Source of the DNA: Mesorhizobium amorphae | Lineage (GTDB): Bacteria; Pseudomonadota; Alphaproteobacteria; Rhizobiales; Rhizobiaceae | DNA: 64,000 bases | Assembly: GCF_014843845.1 (NCBI RefSeq) | Contig: NZ_JHQS01000014.1 | Location: 21,480-85,479 of the forward strand | Direction: 5' to 3' | Shown: piece after piece, positions 1-9,584 of the stretch | Numbering within the stretch: the stretch's first letter is position 1 | Layout: every line of letters starts with the position of its first letter | The notes under the pieces: model-generated | Database searches by the model: none | The model's input: the letters and a program-made list of their open reading frames with translations, nothing else | What the model was told of the DNA's origin: nothing | Translations under genes and position numbers: made by a program

Positions 1-399
1 ACAGGCATCGCCCGGTCCGGCGATGCCGAGTACGGAAAGCTGCGGCACCTCGTTGGCGACCGCGATCACCTTGCGTAGCGCCTGGTCGGGCGTCAGCTTT
101 TCCGAAACGACCCCAGGCCGGCTTTCGTTGGCGCAGTCATATTTGCGATTGCAGTAGTTGCACTGGACGTTGCAAGCCGGGGCGACCGCGACGTGCATGC
201 GCGCGAAATAGTGATGCGCTTCTTCCGAAAAGCAGGGGTGATCCTTGATCTTCTCCCAGACAGCCGGATCCATGTCGTCCGACTTTCCCGACAAGCCGCA
301 GGTTGAAGATGCGCAGCCACCGGATTTCGCGGTCGCCAGCAACTGGTCGAAGGATGTCGTGCTGGTCAGGCCCTCAAGCGAAATGATCGGTGCGGACAT
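1..399 (-). CDS. nifB: NifB, FeMo-cofactor biosynthesis radical SAM protein (N-terminal part; runs off the window)
   Basis: Only the first 133 codons lie in the window. They include the NifB amino-terminal segment and the radical-SAM cluster CNVQCNYCN (Cys-x3-Cys-x2-Cys, read from [12 protein letters not shown]), followed by the NifB-typical stretch [13 protein letters not shown]. NifB uses S-adenosylmethionine to build the NifB-co (8Fe-9S-C) precursor of the nitrogenase cofactor in the cytoplasm. The ATG at 397-399 is preceded by GGAG at a normal distance, and a -24/-12 promoter lies 39 bases upstream. The gene follows nifA on the same strand, the usual rhizobial fixABCX-nifA-nifB order. The carboxyl-terminal part is outside the window. 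Confidence 0.97.
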   Translation of the reverse strand, partial: MSAPIISLEGLTSTTSFDQLLATAKSGGCASSTCGLSGKSDDMDPAVWEKIKDHPCFSEEAHHYFARMHVAVAPACNVQCNYCNRKYDCANESRPGVVSEKLTPDQALRKVIAVANEVPQLSVLGIAGPGDAC

Positions 400-437
400 C
401 GAACGGCTCCGTTGCTGGTAACGTCGCAGTTCGAGGC

Positions 438-452
438 GCAAGAGCTATGCCA
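438..452 (-). promoter_or_regulatory. Sigma-54 promoter of nifB
   Basis: On the minus strand the sequence reads TGGCAT-N5-TTGC, matching the -24/-12 consensus TGGCAC-N5-TTGC with the GG and GC dinucleotides at the required spacing. It lies 39 bases upstream of the nifB start. A NifA enhancer site is about 75 bases further upstream. Confidence 0.9.
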
Positions 453-524
453 GCTCAAAGGGTGGTTTTAGTTCACCAATTGGCTTTCCGTGTCGGATTC
501 TGTCGGTTTGCTCCGGCACAATTT

Positions 525-540
525 TGTCCGGCTTCCGACA
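525..540. promoter_or_regulatory. NifA upstream activator site for nifB
   Basis: TGT-N10-ACA, the NifA enhancer consensus, placed about 75 bases upstream of the nifB -24/-12 element, within the usual range for NifA activation. The site is palindromic, so it has no strand. Confidence 0.85.
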
Positions 541-635
541 GTGGACAAGCAAACCGGTCGCGAAGGGCACCGCGTCTTGGGCGCGCAGAATGTGAGGAAG
601 ACTACTCCGGCCTGACGTTTGACATCATCAGGCGC

Positions 636-2387
636 CTAGAATTTCTTCACCTCGATACCATGCCGGCGCAGAGCGTAGCCGACCTGCCGCGGCGTGAGGC
701 CGAGGATACGAGCCGCCTTGGCTTGAACCCAGCCGGCCTTCTCCATCGCGTCGGTCAGGCGGTCGCGTTCCGTCAGATGCGGGCCTATTGCGGGGCAAGC
801 GGGATCGTTCGGGTAGACGACCTTGACGGGCGATACCTCGCCTTCCGGGGCACCGATGCGCCGAACCTGCATCGTGTCACGCTGGGAGAGCTCGTCGATG
901 GCATTGCCGCCATGCGAACGGTCGGCTCCTTTCCAGAGGAGCGACGAAAGGCATTGGCTGTTCTTGCAGGCGAAATCCGATGGAGTGATCGTCCTCGAAC
1001 GCGCAAGCGTAGCCGTCCTTTGCACGCAGTTTTCCAGCTCGCGGACATTGCCAGGGAAATAGCATTGCGAGATCAGATCAAGGGCCGATGGCGCGAAGGC
1101 GAGCTCGCGATGGTTCTCCTTGTTGAATCGGTCGAGGAAGGCGTTCGCAAGGCGTGGAATATCGCCGGCTCGCTCTCTGAGCGGGGGCAGGATAATTGGC
1201 ACAACATTGATGCGGTAATATAGGTCGGCCCTGAACTCCCCATTTACGACGGCCGTCTCGAGATCCTTGTTGGTGGCGCATATGAGCCGGACATCGACCT
1301 GAAGCGTTCTCGTGCCGCCCACTCGCTCCAGTTCGCCTTCCTGCAGGACGCGCAACAGCTTGGCTTGAAAGGCAGGCGAAATCTCGCCGATTTCATCAAG
1401 TAGCAGTGTTCCGCCATTTGCCAATTCGAATCGGCCGGCGCGCTGGGAGATAGCCCCGGTGAAGGCGCCCTTTTCGTGTCCAAACAGCTCCGATTCCAGA
1501 ACGCTTTCAGACAGTGCGGCGCAGTTCAATTTGACGAACGCCTTCTTGCCCCGAGGTGAAAGCTTATGGATGGCCTGGGCAAAGAATTCCTTGCCGGTGC
1601 CGCTTTCGCCCCGCAGAAGCACGGTGGAATTAGTCCTTGCCACGACCCTTACGGTTTCGAGCACCTGCTTGAGTGTGGGACTTTCTCCGATGATCCCGTC
1701 GATTTTGACATGCCGATGCCGGGCTGGGTCGGTCCTCTCCTCGTCGAGCCATTTCTGCGGTCTGCGTTGCTCCTCGATGAACCGCTGACGATCCATGCTC
1801 AGGATGTGATGGAGACGAATGGTGCGGCCGACAAGGTTGGCGACCATGGTTAGGAAGCGTACATCCTCGTCGCAGGGGGAGCTGGTCTCGCCATCACCGA
1901 CACGGTCGATCGACAATGTCCCAATGATCTCGTGTTCAGCCTTTACCGGGATACCGATGAAGGCAATTGGGACGGTGCCGCCGCTCGAAGATGGTTGAAG
2001 GTCAGCCTGAAATAGGTCGGACTTGCTAACATCCGGTATGACGAGCGGCGCCCCCGTAGCGACGATCTGGTCTATCGCGGCTTGCGGTATGACGCGGCCA
2101 ATTCCTGATTGAGGTGGGTGGGCGCTGCCGGCGGATGCGGCAATCTCCGGCTCCACTTTAGCGTCCAGGACGACGATTGCTCCATGACGCATTTGCACAA
2201 ATGAGGAGAGGGTATTCACGACATTCGCAATCGTGATCTCAAGCCGGGTGGGGGCGGTCAGGATCTTCGATATCTCGTAGATTCCCCTGAGCGAGATATC
2301 CGCTTCATGATTGGAGTTGATCCGTGGTTCAGGCAGGATGTTAAGAGATCCTCCTTCATCGACCCAATTTCGCAGTACGTGAGCCAT
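636..2387 (-). CDS. nifA: NifA, sigma-54-dependent activator of nitrogen-fixation genes
   Basis: 583 aa. It has an N-terminal GAF sensor domain (about residues 40-185) and a central AAA+ domain (about 230-465) with Walker A GESGTGKE and the sigma-54 contact loop GAFTGA. The C-terminal Fis-type helix-turn-helix is AKAARILGLTPRQVGYALRR. The interdomain cysteines follow C-x11-C-x19-C-x4-C, the signature of oxygen-sensitive rhizobial NifA proteins. Its product should act at the TGT-N10-ACA sites scattered through this window. A weak -24/-12-like element (CGGCAC-N5-CCGC, 2506-2520) lies upstream; read-through from fixABCX is equally possible. Confidence 0.97.
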   Translation of the reverse strand: MAHVLRNWVDEGGSLNILPEPRINSNHEADISLRGIYEISKILTAPTRLEITIANVVNTLSSFVQMRHGAIVVLDAKVEPEIAASAGSAHPPQSGIGRVIPQAAIDQIVATGAPLVIPDVSKSDLFQADLQPSSSGGTVPIAFIGIPVKAEHEIIGTLSIDRVGDGETSSPCDEDVRFLTMVANLVGRTIRLHHILSMDRQRFIEEQRRPQKWLDEERTDPARHRHVKIDGIIGESPTLKQVLETVRVVARTNSTVLLRGESGTGKEFFAQAIHKLSPRGKKAFVKLNCAALSESVLESELFGHEKGAFTGAISQRAGRFELANGGTLLLDEIGEISPAFQAKLLRVLQEGELERVGGTRTLQVDVRLICATNKDLETAVVNGEFRADLYYRINVVPIILPPLRERAGDIPRLANAFLDRFNKENHRELAFAPSALDLISQCYFPGNVRELENCVQRTATLARSRTITPSDFACKNSQCLSSLLWKGADRSHGGNAIDELSQRDTMQVRRIGAPEGEVSPVKVVYPNDPACPAIGPHLTERDRLTDAMEKAGWVQAKAARILGLTPRQVGYALRRHGIEVKKF

Positions 2388-2570
2388 GCAAACACCTCAG
2401 GGGTTGTCGTCCAGGGTGTGCTCCTCCCAAGCGCCGTTTTGTATTCGAATTCCGAAACTCACACTATTCACTAGCTTCTTTCTAATTTGAGAGGTCATTC
2501 TAGCAGCGGCTGACGTGCCGAAACTTCAGGTCCAGTACGAACCACGCTTTTGACACGATGCGTGCGCCGG

Positions 2571-2870
2571 TCATCCGAACTTGAACAGGACACCGAAGCC
2601 GCCGCGTGGATAGTCCCACTCGATCTCGCCACTGGTCTCGCACAATATCCGGCAGGTGCCGCACTCCATGCAGCCGTCGGGGGTGATCTCCACTTGACCC
2701 TTGTCGTTCAACTCATAGCATTTCGCCGGGCAAACGTGGGTCAGCGCGAGCAAGTTCGCGCTTGGCCTCTCGTGCGGTCGCACTTTGATATGCGGACGGC
2801 CAGGATCGACCAGGTAGCGGTTCTGGTAAAGCTTGTCCTCGACACGTGACTTCGTCACTGCGATCGTCAT
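2571..2870 (-). CDS. fixX: FixX, ferredoxin-like protein of the FixABCX electron-bifurcating complex
   Basis: 99 aa, the normal length for FixX. The cluster-binding region reads [11 protein letters not shown] followed by [12 protein letters not shown], the ferredoxin-like pattern of FixX/ETF-QO C-termini. FixX partners FixC (ETF:quinone oxidoreductase-like) in the membrane-associated complex that bifurcates electrons from NADH to quinone and to the low-potential carrier feeding nitrogenase. It lies 12 bases downstream of fixC, as the last gene of fixABCX. Confidence 0.96.
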   Translation of the reverse strand: MTIAVTKSRVEDKLYQNRYLVDPGRPHIKVRPHERPSANLLALTHVCPAKCYELNDKGQVEITPDGCMECGTCRILCETSGEIEWDYPRGGFGVLFKFG

Positions 2871-2882
2871 CTCGTCTCCCCC

Positions 2883-4196
2883 TCAGCGCCACGCGAATGC
2901 CAGGCGGACCGCGTCGCTCACCAGCCCCCAACGCGAGCGCGCCTTGATGAAGGCGGCCGTGGTCGCCTTTTCCTTCTCGATCTTCGGCGTGCCGTCGACA
3001 CGCATGAAGTTCTGCGCGGCTTGCGACATCAACCGGGGATACGTCGTGAAGAAATTGCAGGAATTGGTGTGGAGCAGGGCCGGCATGTCTTTGTATTTCC
3101 TCAAGTCTTTGACCACGAAAGACTTGTCCAGCATGGCTTTGTAGAGAGCGAGGTTGCGTTTGGTCATAGGACCGTTGCGGTTCTTGACCTTGACGATTGC
3201 CTCAGCCGCGATGCGGCCGGAGGTCATGGCGAGGTTCGAACCCTCGCGGTGAACGGCGTTGTTCAGTTGCGCGGCATCGCCGACCACGACCCAACCATCG
3301 CCGAAGAGCTGCGGAATCGCCTTGTAGCCGCCTTCGGGAATGAGATGCGCGGCATATTCTTTCACCTCCGCGCCAGCGATCAGCGGCCGGATCGAAGGAT
3401 GGTTTTTTAATGCATCGAGCAGGACATAAGGGCTCTCCATCATTGCGGCGAAATCGGAGACGAGGCAACCGATGCCCAGTGAGATCGACTCCTTGTTGGT
3501 GTAGAGGAAGCCGAGCCCGGCCATGCCGCGGGAGGTGGTGCCCACCGCCTCGATCACGCAGCCTTCGTCGCCCTTGAGGCCGAACCGCTGCTCAATGACC
3601 TCTTCGGGCAGGAAATGCATTTCCTTGACGGCGAGCGCCACGGTTTGCGGCTTCGGAATCTCGCGCAGGCCGGCCCGCGTGCCAAGCAGTCCGGACACAC
3701 CTTCTGCGAGCACGACCACGTCCGCGAAGATCGCTCCGCCGGCCCGGTCTGTGCGGACGCCGACCACCCTGCCCTTGGCATCACGGACGAGTTCCGTCAC
3801 GGTCGTCTCGCATAGAACCGTCGCCCCGGCCTCGCGCGCCTTGCGCGAAAACCATTTGTCGAACTGGGCACGGATGATCGTATAACGGTTGGGCTTCGCC
3901 TCATTGAAGTCGTCCGACCGATAGTGAATCCCGGTGTGGGACGTATCGTCCATCACCCAAAGCCGCTGTTCAACCAAATGCCGCTCGAGAGGCGCATCAT
4001 CCCGGAAATCCGGGATGATCTCCTCCAGCATGTTCGCGTACATGATGGCACCCTGGACATTCTTGGAGCCCGGATATTCACCGCGCTCCAACTGCAGCAC
4101 ATTCAGGCCTTGGCTTGCCATGGTGTAAGCAGCTGCGTTCCCGGACATGCCGGCTCCGATGACAATGGCGTCGAATTTTTCCTCGATCATGTCCAT
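2883..4196 (-). CDS. fixC: FixC, flavoprotein of the FixABCX complex
   Basis: 437 aa. It starts with a GxGxxG FAD-binding motif ([20 protein letters not shown]), contains ETF-QO family motifs such as [21 protein letters not shown] near residue 310, and matches the length of rhizobial FixC. It transfers electrons from the FixAB flavoprotein to quinone and FixX. It follows fixB by 5 bases, so the two are translated as one operon. Confidence 0.97.
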   Translation of the reverse strand: MDMIEEKFDAIVIGAGMSGNAAAYTMASQGLNVLQLERGEYPGSKNVQGAIMYANMLEEIIPDFRDDAPLERHLVEQRLWVMDDTSHTGIHYRSDDFNEAKPNRYTIIRAQFDKWFSRKAREAGATVLCETTVTELVRDAKGRVVGVRTDRAGGAIFADVVVLAEGVSGLLGTRAGLREIPKPQTVALAVKEMHFLPEEVIEQRFGLKGDEGCVIEAVGTTSRGMAGLGFLYTNKESISLGIGCLVSDFAAMMESPYVLLDALKNHPSIRPLIAGAEVKEYAAHLIPEGGYKAIPQLFGDGWVVVGDAAQLNNAVHREGSNLAMTSGRIAAEAIVKVKNRNGPMTKRNLALYKAMLDKSFVVKDLRKYKDMPALLHTNSCNFFTTYPRLMSQAAQNFMRVDGTPKIEKEKATTAAFIKARSRWGLVSDAVRLAFAWR

Positions 4197-4201
4197 CTCC
4201 C

Positions 4202-5311
4202 TTAGCTCGCAAGTTTATCGCGATTGTGCGGCGACAGCCGCCGGGTGAAGGCTTCCGTCAGTGCGGGCAGGAAGCGGATCGCATCGGTGACGATCCCGAG
4301 GTGGGCGAAATCGAAAATCGGCGCGTTCGGGTCGGCGTTGATGGCCACGATGAGATCGGCCCCCTCGACGCCAACCCGGTGCTGGATCGCACCGGAAATC
4401 CCCGCCGCTATGTAAAGCTTCGGCCGGATGGTCTTGCCAGTTTGGCCGATCTGCCGATCAGCCGACATCCAGCCCTTCTGGACCATCGGGCGAGAACAGC
4501 CATATTCGGCGCCGAGCGCTCGCGCGAGGTTCTTCACAAGCTGCAAGTTTTCCGCCGCCCCAAGACCGAGACCTCCCGCGACCACGACGTTGGCATAGGC
4601 GAGATTGGCCGTTGCCGACTGGCTATCCGGCAGGAAACCGAGGACTTTGGTGACGATCTCGTCCTCGGTTATCGACAGCTTGTGCTGGATGACACGCCCG
4701 ACCGGCTTATCCGCCCGCTGCGGCATGGGCATGACCCTCGGTCGCACTGTAGCCATCTGCGGCCGATAGTTGAGCGTATAGATCGTGCATAACAAGGAAC
4801 CGCCGAAAGTCGGACGGGTCGCGGCGAGCGAACCGTCGGTATCCACATCGAGTTCGGTGCAGTCGGCCGTGAGCCCTGTCTGCAAAGTCGTCGCCACGGA
4901 GCCAGCAAGATCCCTGCCGAGTGTGGTCGCACCGAGAAGAAGGATCTCGGGTTTGTGGGTAGCGACCAGATCCGTCATCGCCTTAGTGTAAGGCTCGTTC
5001 CGATAGTCGGCGAGCAGTGGCGCCTCGACGATGTAGACAAGGTCGGCGCCATAAGCGAAGGCTTCGGCAATGGCGTTCCCGATGGCCTCTCCAGGCGGGC
5101 CGAGCACGACGCCAGCAAGCTGGACCTCAAGCTTGTCGGCCAGCTTGCGGCCTTCGCCGAGCAGCTCGAATGATACCGAATGGACCTGGCCGCGTTCGAG
5201 TTCTATGAACACCCAGACGTGCCGGTAGTCCTTGAAATGGTCGGGCAGTTCCTTCTTTATGCCGGCACGGCCGGCGGCAGGGCGAGGGGTTTCTCGGTTC
5301 ACGGTCGACAT
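4202..5311 (-). CDS. fixB: FixB, electron-transfer flavoprotein alpha subunit
   Basis: 369 aa from the ATG at 5309-5311, chosen because AGGAG lies 7 bases upstream and it gives the normal FixB length. A longer in-frame opening reaches into fixA but lacks family similarity. The C-terminal FAD domain of the ETF alpha family is recognisable ([40 protein letters not shown]). FixB forms the FixAB heterodimer. It is separated from fixA by 16 bases. Confidence 0.96.
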   Translation of the reverse strand: MSTVNRETPRPAAGRAGIKKELPDHFKDYRHVWVFIELERGQVHSVSFELLGEGRKLADKLEVQLAGVVLGPPGEAIGNAIAEAFAYGADLVYIVEAPLLADYRNEPYTKAMTDLVATHKPEILLLGATTLGRDLAGSVATTLQTGLTADCTELDVDTDGSLAATRPTFGGSLLCTIYTLNYRPQMATVRPRVMPMPQRADKPVGRVIQHKLSITEDEIVTKVLGFLPDSQSATANLAYANVVVAGGLGLGAAENLQLVKNLARALGAEYGCSRPMVQKGWMSADRQIGQTGKTIRPKLYIAAGISGAIQHRVGVEGADLIVAINADPNAPIFDFAHLGIVTDAIRFLPALTEAFTRRLSPHNRDKLAS

Positions 5312-5327
5312 TATCTGCTCCTGGTCC

Positions 5328-6179
5328 TCATGCGCCGCTGTTGAAGGCGAGCTCATGTTCCAGCGCCGGCTGGCGGGTGAAGATGGCGGCGATGACTTCG
5401 TCAGCAATGTCGCGCAATGTCTTCTCCGCGGTGTCGATTTGCACCGCCTTTTCCGCCCGCGCAGCAGGAGCGAAAACGCGCTTGACGACCGTCGGCGAGC
5501 CGCGCAGGCCGCATCTGGTGAGGTCCTCAATCCCGGCGTCGGCCGCACTCCACTTCAAGACGTTGCTGCGCGCGGCGCACAGGGCGTCCTCGATCGAGCC
5601 CCGGCGGATCTCGTTTGTGCCTTCCAGCATGGTGATGAGGCAAGGTAGCCTGCTCTGCAGCATCTGCGTGCCGCCTTCGGAGCGGCGCTCGACCTTGATC
5701 TCGCGAGCAGCGAGATCAATAGAGGCAATCTTCGCGACATAGGTGAGTTGCAAGAGATCAAGGCGCTTGGCTATGCCGGGCCCGACCTGGGCGGTGTCGC
5801 CATCGATCGTCTGCTTCCCGGTGAAGACAATGTCTGCCGCGCCGAATGTCTCGCCAACCTTCGCGATTGCCTGAGAAAGAGCGAAGGAAGTCGCCAGCGT
5901 GTCGGAGCCGGCAAAATAGCGGTCGGTCAAGAGCACCGCGCGGTCGGCGCCGTAACCGAGCGCCTTGCGCAGCGCGTCCTCTGCCATGGGCGGACCCATA
6001 GTGAGCACGGTGACCTCGCCGCCATAGGTGTCGCGCAATCTGAGTGCTTCTTCGAGTGCGAACAGGTCGTAAGGGTTGATGATGGTCGGCACACCCTGGC
6101 GCATGATCGTGTTCGTCACCGGATGGACCCGTATCTGTGCCGAGTCCGGCACCTGCTTGATGCAGATTACGATGTGCAT
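5328..6179 (-). CDS. fixA: FixA, electron-transfer flavoprotein beta subunit
   Basis: 283 aa. It begins [20 protein letters not shown] and carries the ETF beta motif region [19 protein letters not shown]. It is the first gene of fixABCX, with its own -24/-12 promoter and NifA site upstream, so the operon should be induced under microaerobic nodule conditions. Together with FixB it takes electrons from NADH for nitrogen fixation. Confidence 0.97.
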   Translation of the reverse strand: MHIVICIKQVPDSAQIRVHPVTNTIMRQGVPTIINPYDLFALEEALRLRDTYGGEVTVLTMGPPMAEDALRKALGYGADRAVLLTDRYFAGSDTLATSFALSQAIAKVGETFGAADIVFTGKQTIDGDTAQVGPGIAKRLDLLQLTYVAKIASIDLAAREIKVERRSEGGTQMLQSRLPCLITMLEGTNEIRRGSIEDALCAARSNVLKWSAADAGIEDLTRCGLRGSPTVVKRVFAPAARAEKAVQIDTAEKTLRDIADEVIAAIFTRQPALEHELAFNSGA

Positions 6180-6236
6180 TGGCGGTTTCTCCAGGCTCCC
6201 ATCCGGATGCGGGCTTGGCGGTTCATCTTCTTGGTT

Positions 6237-6251
6237 GCATCATTCGTGCCA
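6237..6251 (-). promoter_or_regulatory. Sigma-54 promoter of fixABCX
   Basis: Minus-strand TGGCAC-N5-ATGC: a perfect -24 half and a one-base deviation in the -12 half that keeps the essential GC. It lies 58 bases upstream of the fixA ATG and about 72 bases downstream of a NifA enhancer site. Confidence 0.85.
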
Positions 6252-6323
6252 ACTGTTTTGCGTGCCCCTATTCCTAGAAATTCGGTTGGTTGCATCTGAG
6301 GGCGCCGTCGTGATGACCGGATT

Positions 6324-6339
6324 TGTCGGCTTCTCGACA
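6324..6339. promoter_or_regulatory. NifA upstream activator site for fixABCX
   Basis: TGT-CGGCTTCTCG-ACA, an exact TGT-N10-ACA, between fixA and nifW. Its spacing to the fixA -24 element is typical for NifA. Confidence 0.82.
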
Positions 6340-6364
6340 TTGTCGCGTCGCAACCGTGTCGCGC

Positions 6365-6745
6365 TCATTCCTTTCCGAACCGCTTCAGGACGGAGTCGAA
6401 CGGGACGAAGTTGCGGTCCGTCGTGGCAGGTTTGTTCGGATCGTGGTCTTTGAGCACCTTGAAGACCCGGTGCGTGAGCGGCGAGGAAATCGCGAAGTCC
6501 TCGTAGGCGCGTTCCAGCGTGGCGCGCACCCGCGCGGCGATTACCTGGTCGGGCAGACCGGAGAAATCTTCTTCGGCAAGGTATTGGCCCACGCGCTTCA
6601 TAATATGGAGTCGTGAGACATTCAGCACCTTCGGGTCATAGGAGACGCCAAGGACTGCGAAGAATTCCTCCGCAGCCGACAGGCCCTTCAGTCGTGCGAG
6701 GATGTCAGTGACGTCGATGGGGCGGCTGTCAGCGGAACAATTCAT
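6365..6745 (-). CDS. nifW: NifW, nitrogenase-stabilising/protective protein
   Basis: 126 aa, matching NifW length and sequence character (LKGLSAAEEFFAVLGVSYDP near the N-terminus, then a highly charged helical body). NifW associates with the MoFe protein and protects nitrogenase or helps its maturation. It overlaps the 3' end of nifV by 17 bases, so it is the last gene of the iscA-nifU*-nifS-nifV-nifW unit. GGGAG lies upstream of the ATG. Confidence 0.94.
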   Translation of the reverse strand: MNCSADSRPIDVTDILARLKGLSAAEEFFAVLGVSYDPKVLNVSRLHIMKRVGQYLAEEDFSGLPDQVIAARVRATLERAYEDFAISSPLTHRVFKVLKDHDPNKPATTDRNFVPFDSVLKRFGKE

Positions 6746-7976
6746 TGCATTCTCCCTGGTCGGAAAACTGTGCTGTCGGTGCGTTCGTCGGAGGGCTGAC
6801 CTGCGCGCAATCCGCGGTTGGCGGAATGAAATGGGCTGAACCAGCCAGGCATGCCTCGCTGATCATTTTATCGTAGAGCTCGGCCAATTGAGTTGCAGTG
6901 ACGGTCGATTTGGTCTCGGCCGCCTTGCGGCGGGCGCGGGCCACCATAGCGGCTGCCAGATCCGGGTCGAGATCGCGGCCGCTTTCGCTCAGCACATGGG
7001 CAATTGCCGTGGCGCCGGAATGCTTGCCGATGACGATACGCCGGCAGCGGCCCACGAGAGCCGGATCGAGCCCCTGATAGCTGCGCGAGTCCTTCAGCAG
7101 CCCTGCGACGTGAACGCCGGATTCGTGGGTGAAAACATCGGCGCCGACGACCGGCTTGATAGCTGCTGTCGGCCGGCGGGCGGCCCGCGCCACATGGGCC
7201 GCGAGGTCGGACAATGCGCTCAGATCGATGCCGGTATCTGCGCCGTCGAGGACGGTCATCGCGGTGGCTACTTCTTCCAGCGCGGCATTGCCGGCGCGCT
7301 CGCCGAGCCCGAGGACGGTGACTGAGGCATGGCGCGCACCGGCGCGGATGGCGGCCAGCGTGTTGGCGGTAGCAAGGCCGAGATCGTTGTGGCCATGAAA
7401 TTCGATGTCGATGGGAGACTGCGCCGCGACCCGGGCGACAATTTCAAAGGTCGAAAAGGGATCGAGAACGCCGACCGTGTCAGCCAGCCTGACGCGGCTT
7501 GCGCCCGCGCGCGCGGCCGTCTCGATGACGCGCGCGAGATGATCCCGATCGGCGCGCGAGGCATCCTCGCAGCCCACGGCAACGAAAAGGCCGCGGGCGG
7601 CTGTGCAGCCGACCATATGCTCGATGATCTGGAGCGCTGCCGTCTGATCGAGGCCGAGCTTGGCGGCGAGTTGGATGTCCGACGCAGGTAGCGACAGATT
7701 GACGGCTGTGACGCCGCTCTCGATTGCCGCCTCGAGATCCTGCGATCTCATCCGGCACCAGGCGGTGAGCCGAACCGGCAGACGCCTCGCGACCACGGCG
7801 CGAATTGTTTCGATCTCGTCGCCGCCCATGGCCGGGGTGCCGATCTCGATCTCTGGGACGCCGGCTGCGGCAAGAGACTCTGCGAGCTCCAGCTTTTCCG
7901 CAGTGGTAAAGGCGACGCCGGGTGCCTGCTCGCCATCGCGCAACGTCGTATCGTTGAGAAAGACCCGACGGTTCAT
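6729..7976 (-). CDS. nifV: NifV, homocitrate synthase
   Basis: 415 aa. HMGL-like TIM barrel beginning VFLNDTTLRDGEQAPGVAFT (catalytic RDGE region), with the metal site in IEFHGHNDLGLATANTLAAI and the NifV/isopropylmalate-synthase motif GERAGNAALEEV. It condenses acetyl-CoA with 2-oxoglutarate to make homocitrate, the organic ligand of FeMo-co. Most rhizobia lack nifV and rely on plant homocitrate, but some Mesorhizobium and other lineages carry it. It overlaps nifS by ATGA. Confidence 0.95.
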   Translation of the reverse strand: MNRRVFLNDTTLRDGEQAPGVAFTTAEKLELAESLAAAGVPEIEIGTPAMGGDEIETIRAVVARRLPVRLTAWCRMRSQDLEAAIESGVTAVNLSLPASDIQLAAKLGLDQTAALQIIEHMVGCTAARGLFVAVGCEDASRADRDHLARVIETAARAGASRVRLADTVGVLDPFSTFEIVARVAAQSPIDIEFHGHNDLGLATANTLAAIRAGARHASVTVLGLGERAGNAALEEVATAMTVLDGADTGIDLSALSDLAAHVARAARRPTAAIKPVVGADVFTHESGVHVAGLLKDSRSYQGLDPALVGRCRRIVIGKHSGATAIAHVLSESGRDLDPDLAAAMVARARRKAAETKSTVTATQLAELYDKMISEACLAGSAHFIPPTADCAQVSPPTNAPTAQFSDQGECNELFR

Positions 7977-9190
7977 GAGCGACTACCGGTTCTTCCGGCG
8001 CCCGGGCATAGATTCGATTGAAGGTCTTCGGTACTTGGCGTGCCGGGCCCAGAATTGCGAACGTCACGCAGCCTCTCCACGATTGCGGGCATGACCTCGA
8101 GCACCCGGTCGACATCCTCTTCGCCGTTGTCGCGCGCAAAGGAAAAGCGGACCACCCCATGTGGCATTTTCATCGCCCTCAAGACATGGCTCGGCTCAAG
8201 GCAGCCGGAGCTACAGGCTGAGCCGGCCGAACAGGCGATGCCCACGCGGCTGAGGAGAGTTGGGATTGCATCGCCTTGGATATATTCGAAGGCGATGTTT
8301 GCGGTGTTCGGCAACCTCTCCAGCGGATCGCCAGTGACGAAGGTGTTCGGGATGCGCTGGAGAACCCCGTTCTCAAGGCGGTCGCGGAGCCACTTTACCC
8401 GTGTGGTCTCGTCGTTCATGAACTTCGAGGCGAGTTCTGCCGCCATGCCGAGCCCGACTATGCCGGGCGTGTTCTCGGTGCCGGCACGCCGGTCGTACTC
8501 TTGGTGCCCCCCCTTGATCAGCGAGCAGAAGCGCACGCCACGCTTTACATAAAGTGCTCCGATCCCTTTCGGGCCATGCAGCTTGTGGCCGGAGAGCGAC
8601 AGCATGTCGATTGCGGTCGATTTTAGGTCCATCGGAAGCTTGCCAACCGCCTGCACGGCATCGGTATGGAAAAGGGCGCCAACTTCCTTGGCCAACTCGG
8701 CAAGCTGGGCCACGGGGAAGATCGTACCGGTCTCGTTGTTCGCCCACATGATTGAGACGATTGCCACATGTGGGGTGAGGGCAGCCCTGTAGGCGTCGAG
8801 GTCGAGCCGGCCATGGCGATCCACTGGAATTCTGTGCACCTTGACGCCGCGCGTCTTCTCAAGATGCGCGCAGAGCGCCAGCACGGCCGGGTGCTCGACG
8901 GCGGAAGTCACGATCTCTGTTCGATTAGGCATGTCCTCGAGCGCCGAAAGAATCGCTGCATTGTCGCTTTCCGTCCCGCCCGAGGTGAAGGTGATCTCAT
9001 CGTCGAATTCCGCGCCGATCAGCGCTTGCAACTGCTGTCGCGCCTTTCTCACCGCTGCACCAACTGAGGCGCCAAAACCGTGCGTCGACGAAGGGTTGCC
9101 GAACTGATCCGTAAAGAACGGCAACATCGCTTGAACGACCTCCGGATCGACCCGTGTCGTCGCGTTGTTGTCAAGATAGACAGTCCTCAT
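7973..9190 (-). CDS. nifS: NifS, cysteine desulfurase
   Basis: 405 aa class V PLP enzyme. The PLP lysine lies in SLSGHKLHGPKGIGALY. The substrate loop Cys is in GSACSSGCLEPSHVL, and RAGTENTPGIVGLG is the NifS signature. It mobilises sulfur from cysteine for nitrogenase Fe-S clusters. It overlaps the following nifV by ATGA and the preceding nifU remnant by ATGA, which shows an original nifU-nifS-nifV translational coupling. With nifU broken, the scaffold role must be filled elsewhere, perhaps by the adjacent IscA-like protein or by chromosomal systems. Confidence 0.96.
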   Translation of the reverse strand: MRTVYLDNNATTRVDPEVVQAMLPFFTDQFGNPSSTHGFGASVGAAVRKARQQLQALIGAEFDDEITFTSGGTESDNAAILSALEDMPNRTEIVTSAVEHPAVLALCAHLEKTRGVKVHRIPVDRHGRLDLDAYRAALTPHVAIVSIMWANNETGTIFPVAQLAELAKEVGALFHTDAVQAVGKLPMDLKSTAIDMLSLSGHKLHGPKGIGALYVKRGVRFCSLIKGGHQEYDRRAGTENTPGIVGLGMAAELASKFMNDETTRVKWLRDRLENGVLQRIPNTFVTGDPLERLPNTANIAFEYIQGDAIPTLLSRVGIACSAGSACSSGCLEPSHVLRAMKMPHGVVRFSFARDNGEEDVDRVLEVMPAIVERLRDVRNSGPGTPSTEDLQSNLCPGAGRTGSRS

Positions 9191-9561
9191 GCGTGCGAAT
9201 CCTCAGTTGGCCGGACGATGCGAAGCGCCAGGCCAGTCGCATTGAGCCTCCGGCGCATGCCGTTGCTGGTGACGCAGGCGCCCTGCCAGACGCCGACGGT
9301 TTCACGTAGACCCGGTCGCCGCCGACATTCACAATGCCCGCGCCAGCGTCTTCGATCAGTCAAATTTGCTGCAGCGTCGCCGCGGCTGAAGGTCTGGAAC
9401 TCTACTTTGAACGTTTCCGTCACCGGATCGGTGCTGATCATTTTAAGCGCATTGCCGCAGGCGATCGCGCCGACCGCACAGACTGCATTGGCCGTTTCCA
9501 GAACGCCGGCATTCTTCGGCGTGAAGGAGTATTCCTTGACCTTATCGCTATAGGCCAACAT
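9187..9561 (-). pseudogene. nifU: nifU remnant (scaffold protein; internally deleted and frameshifted)
   Basis: The first ~50 codons (MLAYSDKVKEYSFTPKNAG, then VCAVGAIACGNALKM) are a clear IscU-type NifU N-terminus, with PKNAGVLE and GAIACG conserved. After KVEFQTF the reading frame degenerates. The central ferredoxin-like domain is missing. Pieces of the C-terminal Nfu domain appear in different frames (VNVGGDRVYVK in one, a degenerate GACVTSNGMRRRLN stretch and LRIVRP in another). The whole locus is about 375 bases, whereas intact nifU is about 850-900. It should not make a functional scaffold. The ATGA overlap with nifS is preserved, so it may persist as a translational leader for nifS. 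Confidence 0.82.
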
Positions 9562-9584
9562 CGCCTTCTCGATATCTGGGGCGC

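Noticed and set aside
390..1223. A 277-codon plus-strand ORF opposite nifA
   Set aside because: It is antisense to nifA, has no domain, and reflects GC-rich third-position bias.
4202..5548. A 448-codon version of fixB starting inside fixA
   Set aside because: The extra N-terminus is a frame-shadow of fixA. The ATG at 5309-5311 has AGGAG and gives the normal 369-aa FixB.
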